64,000 nucleotides of DNA. Origin: Hymenobacter sp. BT730. GTDB lineage: Bacteria; Bacteroidota; Bacteroidia; Cytophagales; Hymenobacteraceae. Below, in pieces: positions 14,796 to 24,953 of the stretch. The position numbers and the translations under genes are program-made. Below the pieces are notes generated by a model. The model saw nothing but the letters and a program-made list of their open reading frames with translations, ran no database searches and was not told the DNA's origin. Positions within the stretch are counted from its first letter, which is position 1. The number at the start of each line of letters is the position of its first letter. The DNA lies in assembly GCF_030542105.1 (NCBI RefSeq), contig NZ_JAUOFB010000002.1, positions 620,001 to 684,000 on the forward strand. The letters run 5' to 3'.

Positions 14796-16118
14796 TCATA
14801 AATGGCTGCCGTAGCCAAGCCAATTCTTAAACTCGGATTCGAGTGTACAGCGCAGATACCCAAGGGAGTCGCAATCCCCAACGGCGCCTAATGAATTTCC
14901 GTTACCAATTTGCACGAAGACTGTGCTACACAAAATGAGGTCCTCGGGATTGCATGCTGGAAGATGCTCAGGTTGTTGAAATTTGCCAGAAACAGCGGAT
15001 TCATCGTCTGTGTGTGGGTATAGCAAGACAGCATGTGCAGCATCGTAGTATTGCGCATATGTGTACAATTGCCTTAAGTCTGCTTCGGATGGACGCCCTT
15101 TAGGTCGCTTCCACTTAGCATCGAGGACGATATTTCCCTTACCCGGAACTGTAATGAGAATATCGGGCTGCATTTTACTGGTGGTTTCGTTTTCTGCTAC
15201 CCATAGTATGCGATAAGAGGGCTTTACTACAGTACAATCGTAGGGAGAAGACAGGCGGTATAGAGTGCGGAGTAAATATTTTTCCCAGAGCTGGTTCATG
15301 TTAAACAGCAATGCTACCATATCATTGTTACCGCCGCGTAAGTCCGGGCGATGATGCAGTAGCAGCAAGCGAGCTATAATGAGCGCAGGTCGGTAGTCTT
15401 CGGTTTTGCGGTCATAGGTCAATCTAGCGAACGTAGCAGCCGTAACCTTGATAGTCGGTGCATCTGCCCACTGAAGGAGTGCGCGAGCTGTACGTCCGCG
15501 CAGTGTGGAAGAATTTGTCAACCGGGGCAGCAGGAGCAGAGCTTGACGAATGAGCTGGTTATGCAGATGCTGATGGTCGTATGTCTGATGGCGGGTATAG
15601 AACCGCTCTTGGTGTATCAGATTTAGAGATATCTGCTTGCCAAACTGTAGTGCCCCGCGTAAGGCAGCTTGTTGTCCCTCCGTATACCGGTAGCGCTTTA
15701 CCAGCCCACGATGTAATAATTTCTCAACCTCATTGAGGAAGAGTTCGAGGTAAATATCTAATAGGCTGTTCTCCTTCTCGTGTAGAAAGGCATTACTGAG
15801 GGAGTCTAGCTTCAGCGTGCCCGACTCGTGGAGCATGCGTAGCAGAATGTCCCGCCACTTCATCATGGTGCTGTCGGACGCTTCTTCAACGTCATCTACC
15901 TTGGGTAGAATCTCGATGGTGATGTCACCAGCTTGAATGACGCCTACGTAGCTTCGGAAGCGCACACCATCATGCCGCATGTCGTAATAACGATGCGCAG
16001 CGTGTTCGTCGTGGTACTGGAAGAGCTGTTTCCAATGCCGCTTTTCGAAAGTTAAGCCCTGTTGTTCCGCACCGATGCGAAGAGTGCTATGCTCCAGCAC
16101 CCGCATAATTTTGGGCAT
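14796..16118 (-). CDS. mcrC: McrC-family nuclease subunit of McrBC restriction
   Basis: 440 aa, the normal McrC size. The N-terminal part (to ~150) is the conserved McrC domain with GDITIEILPKVDD; the C-terminal nuclease motif PD-(D/E)xK appears as MQPDILITV (D319) and VLDAKWKRPK (D333, K335). With McrB it cuts DNA carrying modified cytosines. It starts 11 bp after the mcrB stop. Confidence 0.93.
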   Translation of the reverse strand: MPKIMRVLEHSTLRIGAEQQGLTFEKRHWKQLFQYHDEHAAHRYYDMRHDGVRFRSYVGVIQAGDITIEILPKVDDVEEASDSTMMKWRDILLRMLHESGTLKLDSLSNAFLHEKENSLLDIYLELFLNEVEKLLHRGLVKRYRYTEGQQAALRGALQFGKQISLNLIHQERFYTRHQTYDHQHLHNQLIRQALLLLPRLTNSSTLRGRTARALLQWADAPTIKVTAATFARLTYDRKTEDYRPALIIARLLLLHHRPDLRGGNNDMVALLFNMNQLWEKYLLRTLYRLSSPYDCTVVKPSYRILWVAENETTSKMQPDILITVPGKGNIVLDAKWKRPKGRPSEADLRQLYTYAQYYDAAHAVLLYPHTDDESAVSGKFQQPEHLPACNPEDLILCSTVFVQIGNGNSLGAVGDCDSLGYLRCTLESEFKNWLGYGSHL

Positions 16119-16128
16119 AAGACAGCGA

Positions 16129-18102
16129 CTATGCGTAGATGTCTTGAAATGCCTTGGCTTCCAGCTTCAGTACGTTGGCCAGCTTATACACTGGTTTTTC
16201 GTTTAGCTCTCCTACGTTGTACTTGTCAAACGATAGTAGCTTGTAGCCGCCGGGGTTCGTTTTCTTGTTCACCGGTTGAATGAAGGCACTGCCGAGTACC
16301 AAGCCAATTTTACCCCAGTCGCCAAAGAAGTACTCTTGAAGTAATGGTAGAATATTGCGTTTAAACGCTTCCCGTAAACTGTCAAGTGTGGTCACACGCA
16401 TGAGCAGAGCATGGCCTATACAATGGTCGTGGTCGAGTAATTGCTCTAACCGGGCATTGATAGCGGTAAGCATTTCACGCAGGTTTACTCCCTCAACATC
16501 CTCAGGTAGTATTTCCGGATTCGGCAGCATTTCCGTGAAGCTGAAGCGGCGGCGCAGAGCAGTATCTAATGACTCTACGCTGCGGTCAGCCGTGTTCATC
16601 GTGCCCAGTAGGTAAAGATTCGCAGGAACAGAAAATTCTTCTTGCGAGTAGGGGAGGGTTATTGACAGGGCTTCTGGGCAACCCGCACGCTTATCATCCT
16701 CTAACAGCGTAATCAATTCACCAAAGATGTTGGCCACATTTCCGCGATTAATTTCATCGATGATGAGTACAAAGCGTGGGCTCGGCTTTGTTTGCTGTTC
16801 GTCGCGCTGCTGGGTTAGGAGAGCCACTTCAAACTTTTTCAATTCGTTAAAAACGACCCATTGCAGTGACTTAGCTGAACCGCCAACTTTGTCAATAATG
16901 TCCCTTTTAAGGTGTTTTATCTGGTCAATGGAAGAGTACAAGTGGTAAAGTTTCTCCGTTTTGCTCTTATCGACGTGACTGTAAGTTCCATCATTATTTA
17001 GCTGCGAGGCGAAATCTATTTCCTTGCCTTTTCCATACTGAAACGTCAATCGCCCAGTCTTCGTGTTGACCGCAGTGAGTTGTACACCGTAGCGCTCCTT
17101 AGTGTGAAATATTACCGGTCCTTTGGTACTCCTTATGCGTTCTTGAAGCAGGTTAAGGAAACCTGTATATAATTCCTGAAATGAGGGTCGAGTAAGAGAT
17201 ACTGCTTCATCACTGGGGACAGCACTGGCAGCAGTTTCACACATTTGTCGGAAAATCCCTTTGCGCACAGCATATTGCACAGCACCGACTTGGTTTATAT
17301 TGCCATCATTATCGGTATCAGATTCCTCTATATCTGCTTCCTCAGCTCCTTTCGTAGGAGGAAGAGGCTTGATGCCTTCCACAAAATCTTCATAAGTGAA
17401 GGCTTGGTGAAACGTTACAAATCCAATACGGGAGGCACGCTGGTATTCTTCAAATTTCTGCCGTAGAGCAGCGCGTTTTTCAATAGGGTATTGTTCAGCT
17501 AATTCTTCGTCACTGACTCCTTCTAAAATGGCAATAGCACGCGCAACAGTGTGATAGGTCTTGCCAGTGCCCGGTGGGCCATAGAGTATCTGATTCAGGG
17601 GAGTTTTAGGGCCCACCAGTGGTTTCATGCTGTTTAAAGTTTCAGCATCATCTGGAGAGCCTGCTGAAGAGCTAATTCTTGGTTTTATGGAGCTTGCTTC
17701 TGTAGATGGGGGGTATCCAGCAAAGATAAATTTTACGGGTGTTGAAAGCCCGTCAATATCCTTGTCAACCCCATGTTTTTTGCAAAAAATTGCGAAGCGC
17801 TGTGACTCATTTTCATCATAGTAGATTCTGCCAAAAAGCCGCTCTAATTTTCCATTGGAGGTTCTGCCGTCTTTATCTACGTCGGCTTCGTGTTCCTTTA
17901 TAGAGTTGTTTCTGTAGCCAATAAACCGGCTAGGAGCATATTCACGTTGTCCATTCACCTTTTCTACCACTAATACTTTGGCGCTTTTCAAATAGGCTTG
18001 ATACTGCTTTACTTCATTAGGTTTTCTGCTGTCCCGAAGCCGAATAAAAGACTCAAAATTCTTAAGAACGTCAGCTTTTGACTGTACTAGTGGACGTGCC
18101 AT
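16129..18102 (-). CDS. mcrB: McrB-family AAA+ GTPase
   Basis: 657 aa from the ATG at 18102; a GTG nine codons upstream is also open. Walker A GPPGTGKT at 175-182, Walker B VLIIDEINRGN at 445-455 and the McrB signature MNTADRS at 502-508. About 130 N-terminal residues (ending PVKFIFAGYP) precede the AAA+ domain and should be the modified-base recognition part; no E. coli-type DUF3578 was recognised there. It forms the translocating ring of McrBC and is adjacent to mcrC. Confidence 0.93.
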   Translation of the reverse strand: MARPLVQSKADVLKNFESFIRLRDSRKPNEVKQYQAYLKSAKVLVVEKVNGQREYAPSRFIGYRNNSIKEHEADVDKDGRTSNGKLERLFGRIYYDENESQRFAIFCKKHGVDKDIDGLSTPVKFIFAGYPPSTEASSIKPRISSSAGSPDDAETLNSMKPLVGPKTPLNQILYGPPGTGKTYHTVARAIAILEGVSDEELAEQYPIEKRAALRQKFEEYQRASRIGFVTFHQAFTYEDFVEGIKPLPPTKGAEEADIEESDTDNDGNINQVGAVQYAVRKGIFRQMCETAASAVPSDEAVSLTRPSFQELYTGFLNLLQERIRSTKGPVIFHTKERYGVQLTAVNTKTGRLTFQYGKGKEIDFASQLNNDGTYSHVDKSKTEKLYHLYSSIDQIKHLKRDIIDKVGGSAKSLQWVVFNELKKFEVALLTQQRDEQQTKPSPRFVLIIDEINRGNVANIFGELITLLEDDKRAGCPEALSITLPYSQEEFSVPANLYLLGTMNTADRSVESLDTALRRRFSFTEMLPNPEILPEDVEGVNLREMLTAINARLEQLLDHDHCIGHALLMRVTTLDSLREAFKRNILPLLQEYFFGDWGKIGLVLGSAFIQPVNKKTNPGGYKLLSFDKYNVGELNEKPVYKLANVLKLEAKAFQDIYA

Positions 18103-18129
18103 AAAAGAAATAATAATGTCTGCGCTCAC

Positions 18130-18270
18130 AAGTTGATTACCCCTTATGTAAGTACATATGAAGGCTAACAGTGAAGCGCAAGCGAGCTATTTATGAAAAG
18201 AGTTGCCACCTAGACTTTCCTTATGGAGTTGTCTGGGTGGCAAGACGTTTGGGATTCCCGCTGTTCGCCA
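18130..18270. other. Short intergenic region before mcrB
   Basis: 141 bp between yodC-like and mcrB. A GTTGCCACCTAG / TGGGTGGCAAGAC partial inverted repeat (18200-18245) may be a terminator or attenuator. No exact promoter found. Confidence 0.35.
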
Positions 18271-18462
18271 TTAAGATGGCTTATCGTCCGAAATCAGATT
18301 TGAAACTTTAAAGCTTACTTTCTGCAGGACATTGTGTCCATCAAACCATATGCACAACGCATTTGCGGAAGGGCCTGCGCCAACACTTGAAATGGTCATT
18401 TTCGGACCACCGGACTTCAGGCGTACAACATCACCTTCTAAAAATTGACGTTCTTCAATCAT
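18271..18462 (-). CDS. YodC-like small protein (DUF2158)
   Basis: 63 aa with the DUF2158 signature: EGDVVRLKSGGPKMTISSVG and CIWFDGHNVLQKVSF. The family is a small SH3-like beta protein of unknown function, common on mobile elements. It is nested between hsdS (38-bp gap) and mcrB, all on one strand. Confidence 0.85.
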   Translation of the reverse strand: MIEERQFLEGDVVRLKSGGPKMTISSVGAGPSANALCIWFDGHNVLQKVSFKVSNLISDDKPS

Positions 18463-18500
18463 TGGTAGAGAATAATTTGTGAGATTTTCTTGCCTCTAAT

Positions 18501-20030
18501 TTACTCAAACAGAGGTGCCCCAGAAGCCACTTTTGGGTTCCTGCGCTTGCCATTTGGAGAGGTAGTAGTCTCAGCTTCTAACCTTTCCAATAGAGCGCTG
18601 GCAGGCTCATCGTTGGGGTCTTGCAGTACGAGCTGTCCGCTGAATGCCTTTGCGAGCAATGCCTGCGGCAACTGCTCCACGAGCGCAGCCGCCTGTTCGA
18701 AGCGGGCTTCCAGTTGGTCTGCTAGCTCAAAATAGTGGTTAACTTGGCGTGCTATTTCCTGTTGCTCAGCCAGTGGTGGGACCGGTACTTGGAGTGCTTC
18801 AACATCACCTACTCTGAGGTGCAGTACGCCTGTTCCAACTGCATTCTCCCCTAATTGACTCAAGAAAGAAGGGGACTGTATGACGTAGCCAAAGAACTGG
18901 ACTTCGCTTAACCCTTTAAAAAACCGCAGTAGCATCATTCTCTGCCCCATACAGAGAGTCGTGTCTGGCGGTATTATAGCCGACTCACCCATTGGCGCTT
19001 CCCGTGTAAAAAGGATATCGCCGGGTTGTGGAGGACAACGCCGAGACCAGAACTTGTAGGTCTCCGGTGAAACATACTTCACCGAATCAAGGAGCAGACG
19101 ACCATTCTTGATATTAGTTGTTCGCACCAATGGTATTCCTTCAGAGATGTATGGCGCAGTCTTATTATGGCAGTCAACAACCAGCTGACATACTTTCAGC
19201 AATGATGCTTTAGCCCATCCTTCAGGCAACCCATCCTCAGTAGTAGTAGCTGATTGGGCTTCTGCCTTTTTATAAAATCGGCTGGCTTCTAAGTTGCCCT
19301 TTCGAGCTTCTTGAATCGCCCACTCGCGCCTCTCTTTTTGTATACGGTTGAGCAATTTAGCTCCAGTTTCAACCTGCGGCTGCTCAGCCCGCCATGCTTC
19401 GGTGAGCTTCCCCGATACTGCCGCCGCCAGCACCGCTTGTCGAAATTTCTTAAGGAGCACCGGTAGCTTCTCTAGCCGCTCTTGGCTGGCTTCGAGCTTC
19501 TGCATCGTGGCTTCGAGTTGCGCGACGATGCGGTGTTGTTCGGCGAGGGGAGGAAGTAAAACCTTTAGGTCAGAGATTTTGCCAACAGATACGTTGGAGA
19601 TATTGACCGTAGTGGATGCGAGCTTACGAATTGCAGACTGAACCTCATTTGAGTTGAGGTAGTAGTAGAGGTAGCTTTTATCTATTTCGCCTTTCGCCCG
19701 AATCAGCGAAATAAATGCGCCGAGAGTAGATGGCGTCGGTATGTCTTGAACCTGACTTACTTTTCCAACCAGCTCGTAGCTGTTGGCAAGCGAAATAAGG
19801 ATGTCGCCAGTACATACTACCTGTTTTTCATCGCGCACGTAACTTTTGGGAATGAACCATAGGTCATCCCACCTTACCTTCTTCTGTACATTAGCTGTAC
19901 GGAGACAAGCTATATGGTCAGGGGATGGGTTATATGCTTTATCCTTGGCTGGAAAAGCTATGCCTCTAACTATTGAGGCAACGGTAGCCAATGTGGAGGA
20001 TTCCCACCCAGCAGGCAAATTACTTTTCAT
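18501..20030 (-). CDS. hsdS: Type I restriction-modification specificity subunit
   Basis: 509 aa with two target-recognition domains. The central conserved region (LLPPLAEQHRIVAQLEATMQ) and the C-terminal one (VPPLAEQQEIARQVNHYFEL) are the two spacer helices that set the distance between half-sites. TRD1 is ~1-165 and TRD2 ~250-415. It overlaps hsdM by 11 bp, so translation is coupled. The two TRDs differ, so an asymmetric bipartite target is expected. Confidence 0.95.
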   Translation of the reverse strand: MKSNLPAGWESSTLATVASIVRGIAFPAKDKAYNPSPDHIACLRTANVQKKVRWDDLWFIPKSYVRDEKQVVCTGDILISLANSYELVGKVSQVQDIPTPSTLGAFISLIRAKGEIDKSYLYYYLNSNEVQSAIRKLASTTVNISNVSVGKISDLKVLLPPLAEQHRIVAQLEATMQKLEASQERLEKLPVLLKKFRQAVLAAAVSGKLTEAWRAEQPQVETGAKLLNRIQKERREWAIQEARKGNLEASRFYKKAEAQSATTTEDGLPEGWAKASLLKVCQLVVDCHNKTAPYISEGIPLVRTTNIKNGRLLLDSVKYVSPETYKFWSRRCPPQPGDILFTREAPMGESAIIPPDTTLCMGQRMMLLRFFKGLSEVQFFGYVIQSPSFLSQLGENAVGTGVLHLRVGDVEALQVPVPPLAEQQEIARQVNHYFELADQLEARFEQAAALVEQLPQALLAKAFSGQLVLQDPNDEPASALLERLEAETTTSPNGKRRNPKVASGAPLFE

Positions 20031-21426
20031 TGATTTCGAGCAGGCGCAACAGTTCTTTCAATTCATCTACCACTACTTCCAGCTCATCAATAGCTTCAGT
20101 AGCTAGTTCCTTTGGGTCGAGCAAGCCAACAGTGTTAGATATGTTAGCATCCGCAATCAGACCCAAATCCAACGTATCACCTTTTTGCTGAATTTCGGCG
20201 CGGGTGAAGCACATCCACCGGTCATCGGTGTGAGCAGCACGGTCATCCGCATGATATGCCCGCACGAAGTCATTGAAATGGGCGCGGGTGAAGGGTGTCC
20301 GCTTCCCGAAATTCTCCATGTTGGTGCGTAGGTCGTAGTACCACACCTGCTTCGTGTTCCCCTTATCGGTCGAGCCGCGCTCAAAGAACAGCACGTTGGT
20401 TTTTACCCCGGCAGCGTAGAAAATACCGGTGGGTAGGCGTAGGATGGTGTGCAGGTTGCACTTATCCATCAGGTCAGCTCGCACCTTTTGCCCATCATTG
20501 TCTTGGAAAAGAATATTATCCGGTAGTACTACTGCTGCTCTACCGCCCGGTTTGAGCGAACGGTAGATATGTTGTAAAAAATTGAGCTGCTTGTTGCTGG
20601 TAGGGTAGGTGAAGTCAGACCGGGTTGGGCGCTCACCACCTTTCTTGGTACCAAACGGAGGGTTAGCTAAAACTACGTCGTATCCCTTCAGCTTTTCCCC
20701 AAGCTGCGTGAGCGTATCACCTAGTAGAATTTCGCTGTCCATGCCGTGCAGCAGGGCGTTCATCATAGCTAGCCGGTGCGTATCGGCTACCAGCTCACAG
20801 CCGGAGAAAGCCTGCTTGCGCTGGAATTCCGCCTGCTTTTCCGTCAGGGTATAGTAGTTATCGGTCTGCGCTTTTACGTGGGCATCCGCCGCAATCATAA
20901 AACCGAAGGTGCCACACGCCGGGTCATTACACCGCTCACCGGGCTGCGGATTCATCAGCTCCACCATGGCATCAATCAGCGGACGCGGGGTGAAATACTG
21001 CCCGGCACCAGACTTCTTCTCATTGGCGTTCTTCTCCAACAAGCCCTCATAGAGGTTACCCAAGCCTTCTTCCCGCGCCGAATACCAGTCCAACTCATCA
21101 ATGCTCTTGATGATTTTGCGCAGGTTCTTTGGCTCGTCAATATGCGTCTGCGCGTTGTGGTAAATCTGCGCTACGTTACCCTGCACTTCCGTGCCCAAAT
21201 GCAGCAGCAACGAACGGTAGAAGTTCTTCAGCGCCAATCCTTCTTTGCTGGTCAGCTCGTCCCACCGGTACTCTGCTGGAATCGATTCCTCGTTACCCGT
21301 TTCCTTCAGCATTTTGAGGAAAAGCAGGTAGGTTAGCTCGGTTACGTACTGGTGATAGGTAATGCCATCGTCGCGAAGCACATTACACAGGCTCCACAGT
21401 TTCGAGACAATTTCTTGGTTGTTCAT
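20020..21426 (-). CDS. hsdM: Type I restriction-modification N6-adenine methyltransferase subunit
   Basis: 468 aa. Helical N-terminal HsdM_N domain, then the SAM-binding motif DPACGTFGFM (168-177; the more common form is GTGGF) and catalytic NPPF (255-258) in DVVLANPPFGT. GAGQYFTPRPL precedes the SAM site. With HsdS it makes the methylase, with HsdR the full enzyme. It lies 66 bp after hsdR. Confidence 0.96.
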   Translation of the reverse strand: MNNQEIVSKLWSLCNVLRDDGITYHQYVTELTYLLFLKMLKETGNEESIPAEYRWDELTSKEGLALKNFYRSLLLHLGTEVQGNVAQIYHNAQTHIDEPKNLRKIIKSIDELDWYSAREEGLGNLYEGLLEKNANEKKSGAGQYFTPRPLIDAMVELMNPQPGERCNDPACGTFGFMIAADAHVKAQTDNYYTLTEKQAEFQRKQAFSGCELVADTHRLAMMNALLHGMDSEILLGDTLTQLGEKLKGYDVVLANPPFGTKKGGERPTRSDFTYPTSNKQLNFLQHIYRSLKPGGRAAVVLPDNILFQDNDGQKVRADLMDKCNLHTILRLPTGIFYAAGVKTNVLFFERGSTDKGNTKQVWYYDLRTNMENFGKRTPFTRAHFNDFVRAYHADDRAAHTDDRWMCFTRAEIQQKGDTLDLGLIADANISNTVGLLDPKELATEAIDELEVVVDELKELLRLLEINEK

Positions 21427-21492
21427 ACTATTGATAAAAGACGAAGCAAGGCAGGAACCTTGCTCCGGTAAGCAAATCGGAAAAGGAAAGGG

Positions 21493-24400
21493 TTAGGCGA
21501 CGTACAAGCGTTCCTGTATTGTTTGCAGCACGTTGTCCAGTTGGTTGTCGAAGAGTTTATTGAAGCGGTTATAGCCACCGTCGCCTTTGAAGGGCTCTTG
21601 GTTGAGGTCGTCGCGGGTTAGCACTGTTTCCTTGATAAGCTGGGTTTGTACCCGGTCGAGAAATTTCCGTTGGTGGGCATTCCAGCTATTAGAATTCCGG
21701 ACAAAATCCACCGCTTCCTGCACCCGCACGGTCAGTGGGCGCGTTGCTTCACCAAGGGCTAGGCTACGAATATAGGCAATGATGTCGGCTCCCAATTCCT
21801 GTTTTTTCACGGCTTTCCATGCTACCCGGAGTTGTGTATCAGTAAAGCCTTGCTGGTCAAGATGCAGCTTCAGCTCCCGGAGCATGGGGCGGGTGAGGTC
21901 TTTGGGATTGGTGCAGACAATGTTCAGCGCCGCAATAGTGTTTTGATTGTTCTGCACGAACTCTGCAAAGGACTGTAGGTAATCTTCCGGGCGCTGAATA
22001 GGGTTGGCTGAATCTCCACCGTAGCCGCGTTCCGGCTCTAAGGCCACATCTTGGTGTGTACTGTAGAGAAGGGGCTTCAGCGCGGCTTTTGCCTCTGAAA
22101 GCCAGCCCAGCGAAGGCTGATAGTGCTTTAATAAGGCCGCTGCTTCTACAGAAGGCAACGTACGCAGATGGTTGATAAACTGCGTTAGTGTCTGCCCATT
22201 CGTGCCGTGTGAAAATTTCTCAATCTGAGTTGGGGTCAGCTTATTTCGCTTCCGTTGCAGCTTGGCAAGGATTTGTTCTACCTGCTGCTGCCGGGCTTCT
22301 TCCTGCTCAATCTTATCCAGCTCCTCTATCAGCTCTGTAATAGTCTGACTTGGGTCAACTACGACCGGTTTCATCGTGGTAACCGGCTCTAACGCCTCAT
22401 ATAGACGCACTGCGTCATAAATGCGGAAGGTTTCTTTGCCAATATCATCCGCCAAGCGTGTTGCCCGCCCCAACATCTGTTCGTAGAGGATTCGGGAACG
22501 AACCCGGCGCATGAAGACCAGATTACAGATACGGGGAATATCTACACCCGTGGTCAACAGGTCCACCGTTACGACGATGGTAGGGTATTGCTCGTTCTTG
22601 AATTTTTTAACTAGTTGCTGCGGCTGGTCGGCAGTGCCCGTAATTTTGATAATCGCATCATCATCAACGTCAATGTCGGCGTTCTTGAATTCTTCTTTCA
22701 AGATGAGCACCAGTAAATCGGCATGCTGGTCGCTGGCCGCAAAAATCAACGTCTTTTCTGGTCCCTCAGGCAGCAACTCCTTCACCAGCATTTTGGCTAT
22801 GGTGCGATTGAAGCTCTCAGTAAGCACCAGTTTATTGAAGCCATCTACCTCAATCTTAAGCTCATCCTCCAGCCGGTCTAATTCTTCAATGTTCTGCGTT
22901 TCCGGGTTGTATGCCTGCGGAGTGCTACCGGCTTCCCAGACAATACCTTCCTGATTGAGCTTCGTCTTCAGCAGTATAGGGGGCTCGTGGTCGATGAGGT
23001 AACCATCGATAACCGCTTGACGATAGGTATAGCGAAACACCGGGGAGCCAAATATCTTCACCGTATGTAGGGCCGGAGTGGCTGTTAATCCAATCCGGAA
23101 GGCATCGAAATAGTCCAGTACCAGCTTATAGGTACTTAAGAAGTCTAATTGGTCCTTGTACGTAATTTGTGGTTCGGACATTTCCCGGTCAAGGGTGTAG
23201 CCCCGGTGAGCTTCATCGATGATGATACAGTCGTAGGCATCTATCGGAAGTGCTGGGGTATCCGCTTCTGGTGAATAAATCCGCTTTACTAAGGATTGCA
23301 CTGTAGCTACATGAAGGCGGGTTTCAGCTTCAGGTAGCTTATCCTTCAACTCTTTCAAGTCGTAAATTTCGCCCAGCGTGAGGTTCCCTTCCATCTTCAC
23401 TTCGTTGAAGGAATCGGTGGCTTGTATACCGAGCAATTTGCGGTCAACCAGAAAGAGGATACGGCGGTAGCGCTTACTCTTCAACAGGCGGTAAACCAGT
23501 CCGAGAATCGTGCGCGTCTTTCCGGTGCCCGTTGCCATGGCTAACAGGGCTCGGCGCTCGGGCTCATTCGCTTCAATTACTGCTTCTACCCGCTGAATAG
23601 CAGTAACCTGATAGTCTCTTAGGCCCAATCCGTGGGCAGAGCGCAAATAATCAAAGCTGTCGTTTTTTAACGCTTCCTCCGCAGCCGCAATGTCCTGTTT
23701 ATGTAGCTCAACCAGTGCTTGTGGAGAATACCAACCCTTCAGTGCTCGGGAGTGGTTGATAGACTGCCTTCCATCCAAAAACCAAATTCCTGACTTTTCA
23801 GGTAGTTGATAATGGTAGGGCCTACCGTTGGTAGCAAAGAGAAATGGTGCTTGGTAAACTCCCCATGGAGCTGACTTTAAGAGCTCAACGCCGGTGGTTA
23901 GGTTAATATCTTTCGCATACCGCTTAGCCTGTTGCAGAGCTGCTGATACATCCTTGTTGATACGTTTGGCTTCCACAACGCCCACCAAGGTCATTCCAAC
24001 AAACAAAGCGTAGTCTGCCGGTCCTGAAGTAGTCTGCCATTCGGCAATGGCCAAATTGCGGCCTTTTTCAGGGCGAGTACCTTTGTTATAACGAAGTGTA
24101 AGAGTATCTGCTTCCCAGCCAACGCTACGAAGTTGCTCATCGATAATGGCCCGCGTTTCCGCCTCACTTAAGTTTAGGTTGTCTGCGGCCTTTTGTGCTT
24201 TCTCCTGTAATTGAGCCAGCTCAGGAGCGGATAATACGGGCCGAGCATCAAGACTCGCCTGTAATTCCAGTACCCGGGCTTGCAATGCCTGTTTTTCGGC
24301 TTCTAATTGAGCCAATTCCTGCTGCGTATCCCGTAGCTGAGGTAATGTAAACGGCAAAATGCCCTCAGGCAGCAAGTTCTCTCCGTAGGCATCCTGTAAC

Positions 24401-24759
24401 CATTTACCAAGATGGTAGGCAGATTCCAGCAGCAAAGCAGCATCTTCAGCGGTACCCGTATTTTGGTGTGCAGCTACGTTTCCCTTACGCTTTATTAAGT
24501 GCAGAATATCCTCCACCTGTCGGGGAAGAATGCCCTGTCGTTTCAGTTCCTCTAGCCTACGGTGTTGGGTGTTCTCCACCAGCGGAGCCAACTGGTGCTC
24601 CGAGAACAGACGGTCAACTAACTTTTCCCCATATAAGCGCAGCTTAAATAAAGCGGCAGCAGGGTCTTGGTAAAGGAGAAATTCTGCTTCCTTGCCGAGG
24701 GTATAGAGAGCTGGGAAGTCGTCCCGAAGGAAGTAGAAGTTACTGGTAGAATTGGTCAC
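21493..24759 (-). CDS. hsdR: Type I restriction enzyme, endonuclease/translocase subunit
   Basis: 1088 aa. N-terminal DUF4145-like region (~1-130), coiled segment (~140-195), then the nuclease core with D249 and VVEAKR (E263, K265). SF2 motor: MATGTGKT at 408-415, IIIDEAHRGY with DEAH at 515-518, later TGVDIPRICNLVF and QMLGRATR. Complete and normal in length. The start codon is GTG. A TTTG-N19-TACCTTGG promoter is directly upstream, so it heads the defence operon. Confidence 0.95.
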   Translation of the reverse strand: MTNSTSNFYFLRDDFPALYTLGKEAEFLLYQDPAAALFKLRLYGEKLVDRLFSEHQLAPLVENTQHRRLEELKRQGILPRQVEDILHLIKRKGNVAAHQNTGTAEDAALLLESAYHLGKWLQDAYGENLLPEGILPFTLPQLRDTQQELAQLEAEKQALQARVLELQASLDARPVLSAPELAQLQEKAQKAADNLNLSEAETRAIIDEQLRSVGWEADTLTLRYNKGTRPEKGRNLAIAEWQTTSGPADYALFVGMTLVGVVEAKRINKDVSAALQQAKRYAKDINLTTGVELLKSAPWGVYQAPFLFATNGRPYHYQLPEKSGIWFLDGRQSINHSRALKGWYSPQALVELHKQDIAAAEEALKNDSFDYLRSAHGLGLRDYQVTAIQRVEAVIEANEPERRALLAMATGTGKTRTILGLVYRLLKSKRYRRILFLVDRKLLGIQATDSFNEVKMEGNLTLGEIYDLKELKDKLPEAETRLHVATVQSLVKRIYSPEADTPALPIDAYDCIIIDEAHRGYTLDREMSEPQITYKDQLDFLSTYKLVLDYFDAFRIGLTATPALHTVKIFGSPVFRYTYRQAVIDGYLIDHEPPILLKTKLNQEGIVWEAGSTPQAYNPETQNIEELDRLEDELKIEVDGFNKLVLTESFNRTIAKMLVKELLPEGPEKTLIFAASDQHADLLVLILKEEFKNADIDVDDDAIIKITGTADQPQQLVKKFKNEQYPTIVVTVDLLTTGVDIPRICNLVFMRRVRSRILYEQMLGRATRLADDIGKETFRIYDAVRLYEALEPVTTMKPVVVDPSQTITELIEELDKIEQEEARQQQVEQILAKLQRKRNKLTPTQIEKFSHGTNGQTLTQFINHLRTLPSVEAAALLKHYQPSLGWLSEAKAALKPLLYSTHQDVALEPERGYGGDSANPIQRPEDYLQSFAEFVQNNQNTIAALNIVCTNPKDLTRPMLRELKLHLDQQGFTDTQLRVAWKAVKKQELGADIIAYIRSLALGEATRPLTVRVQEAVDFVRNSNSWNAHQRKFLDRVQTQLIKETVLTRDDLNQEPFKGDGGYNRFNKLFDNQLDNVLQTIQERLYVA

Positions 24760-24787
24760 AAAGGATGGATAAGCAGGAATTAGCTTT

Positions 24788-24818
24788 CCAAGGTAGCAAT
24801 CGAGTAACTGACTTCAAA
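24788..24818 (-). promoter_or_regulatory. Promoter of the hsdR defence operon
   Basis: On the minus strand: -33 TTTG (24818-24815), 19-bp spacer, -7 TACCTTGG (24795-24788), one mismatch from TAnnTTTG. Transcription would start ~20 bp before the GTG. Confidence 0.6.
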
Positions 24819-24890
24819 TAGCGTAAATCGGAATAGTGCAATATGGGTTCTCCCTTGAGATATCCGCAGTAGTGGTGGCACAAGACTTCA

Positions 24891-24921
24891 TGTATCAAAT
24901 TGTCTTGCTAAAATTGATACA
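24891..24921. promoter_or_regulatory. Right arm-type integrase sites (inverted TTGATACA pair)
   Basis: TGTATCAA (24891-24898) and TTGATACA (24914-24921), 15 bp apart, ~50 bp from the right core. The same octamer appears twice at the left end at a similar distance from the core. Confidence 0.6.
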
Positions 24922-24953
24922 GAGCTTTTGAATGCCCGTAAAATATGTGTCTA

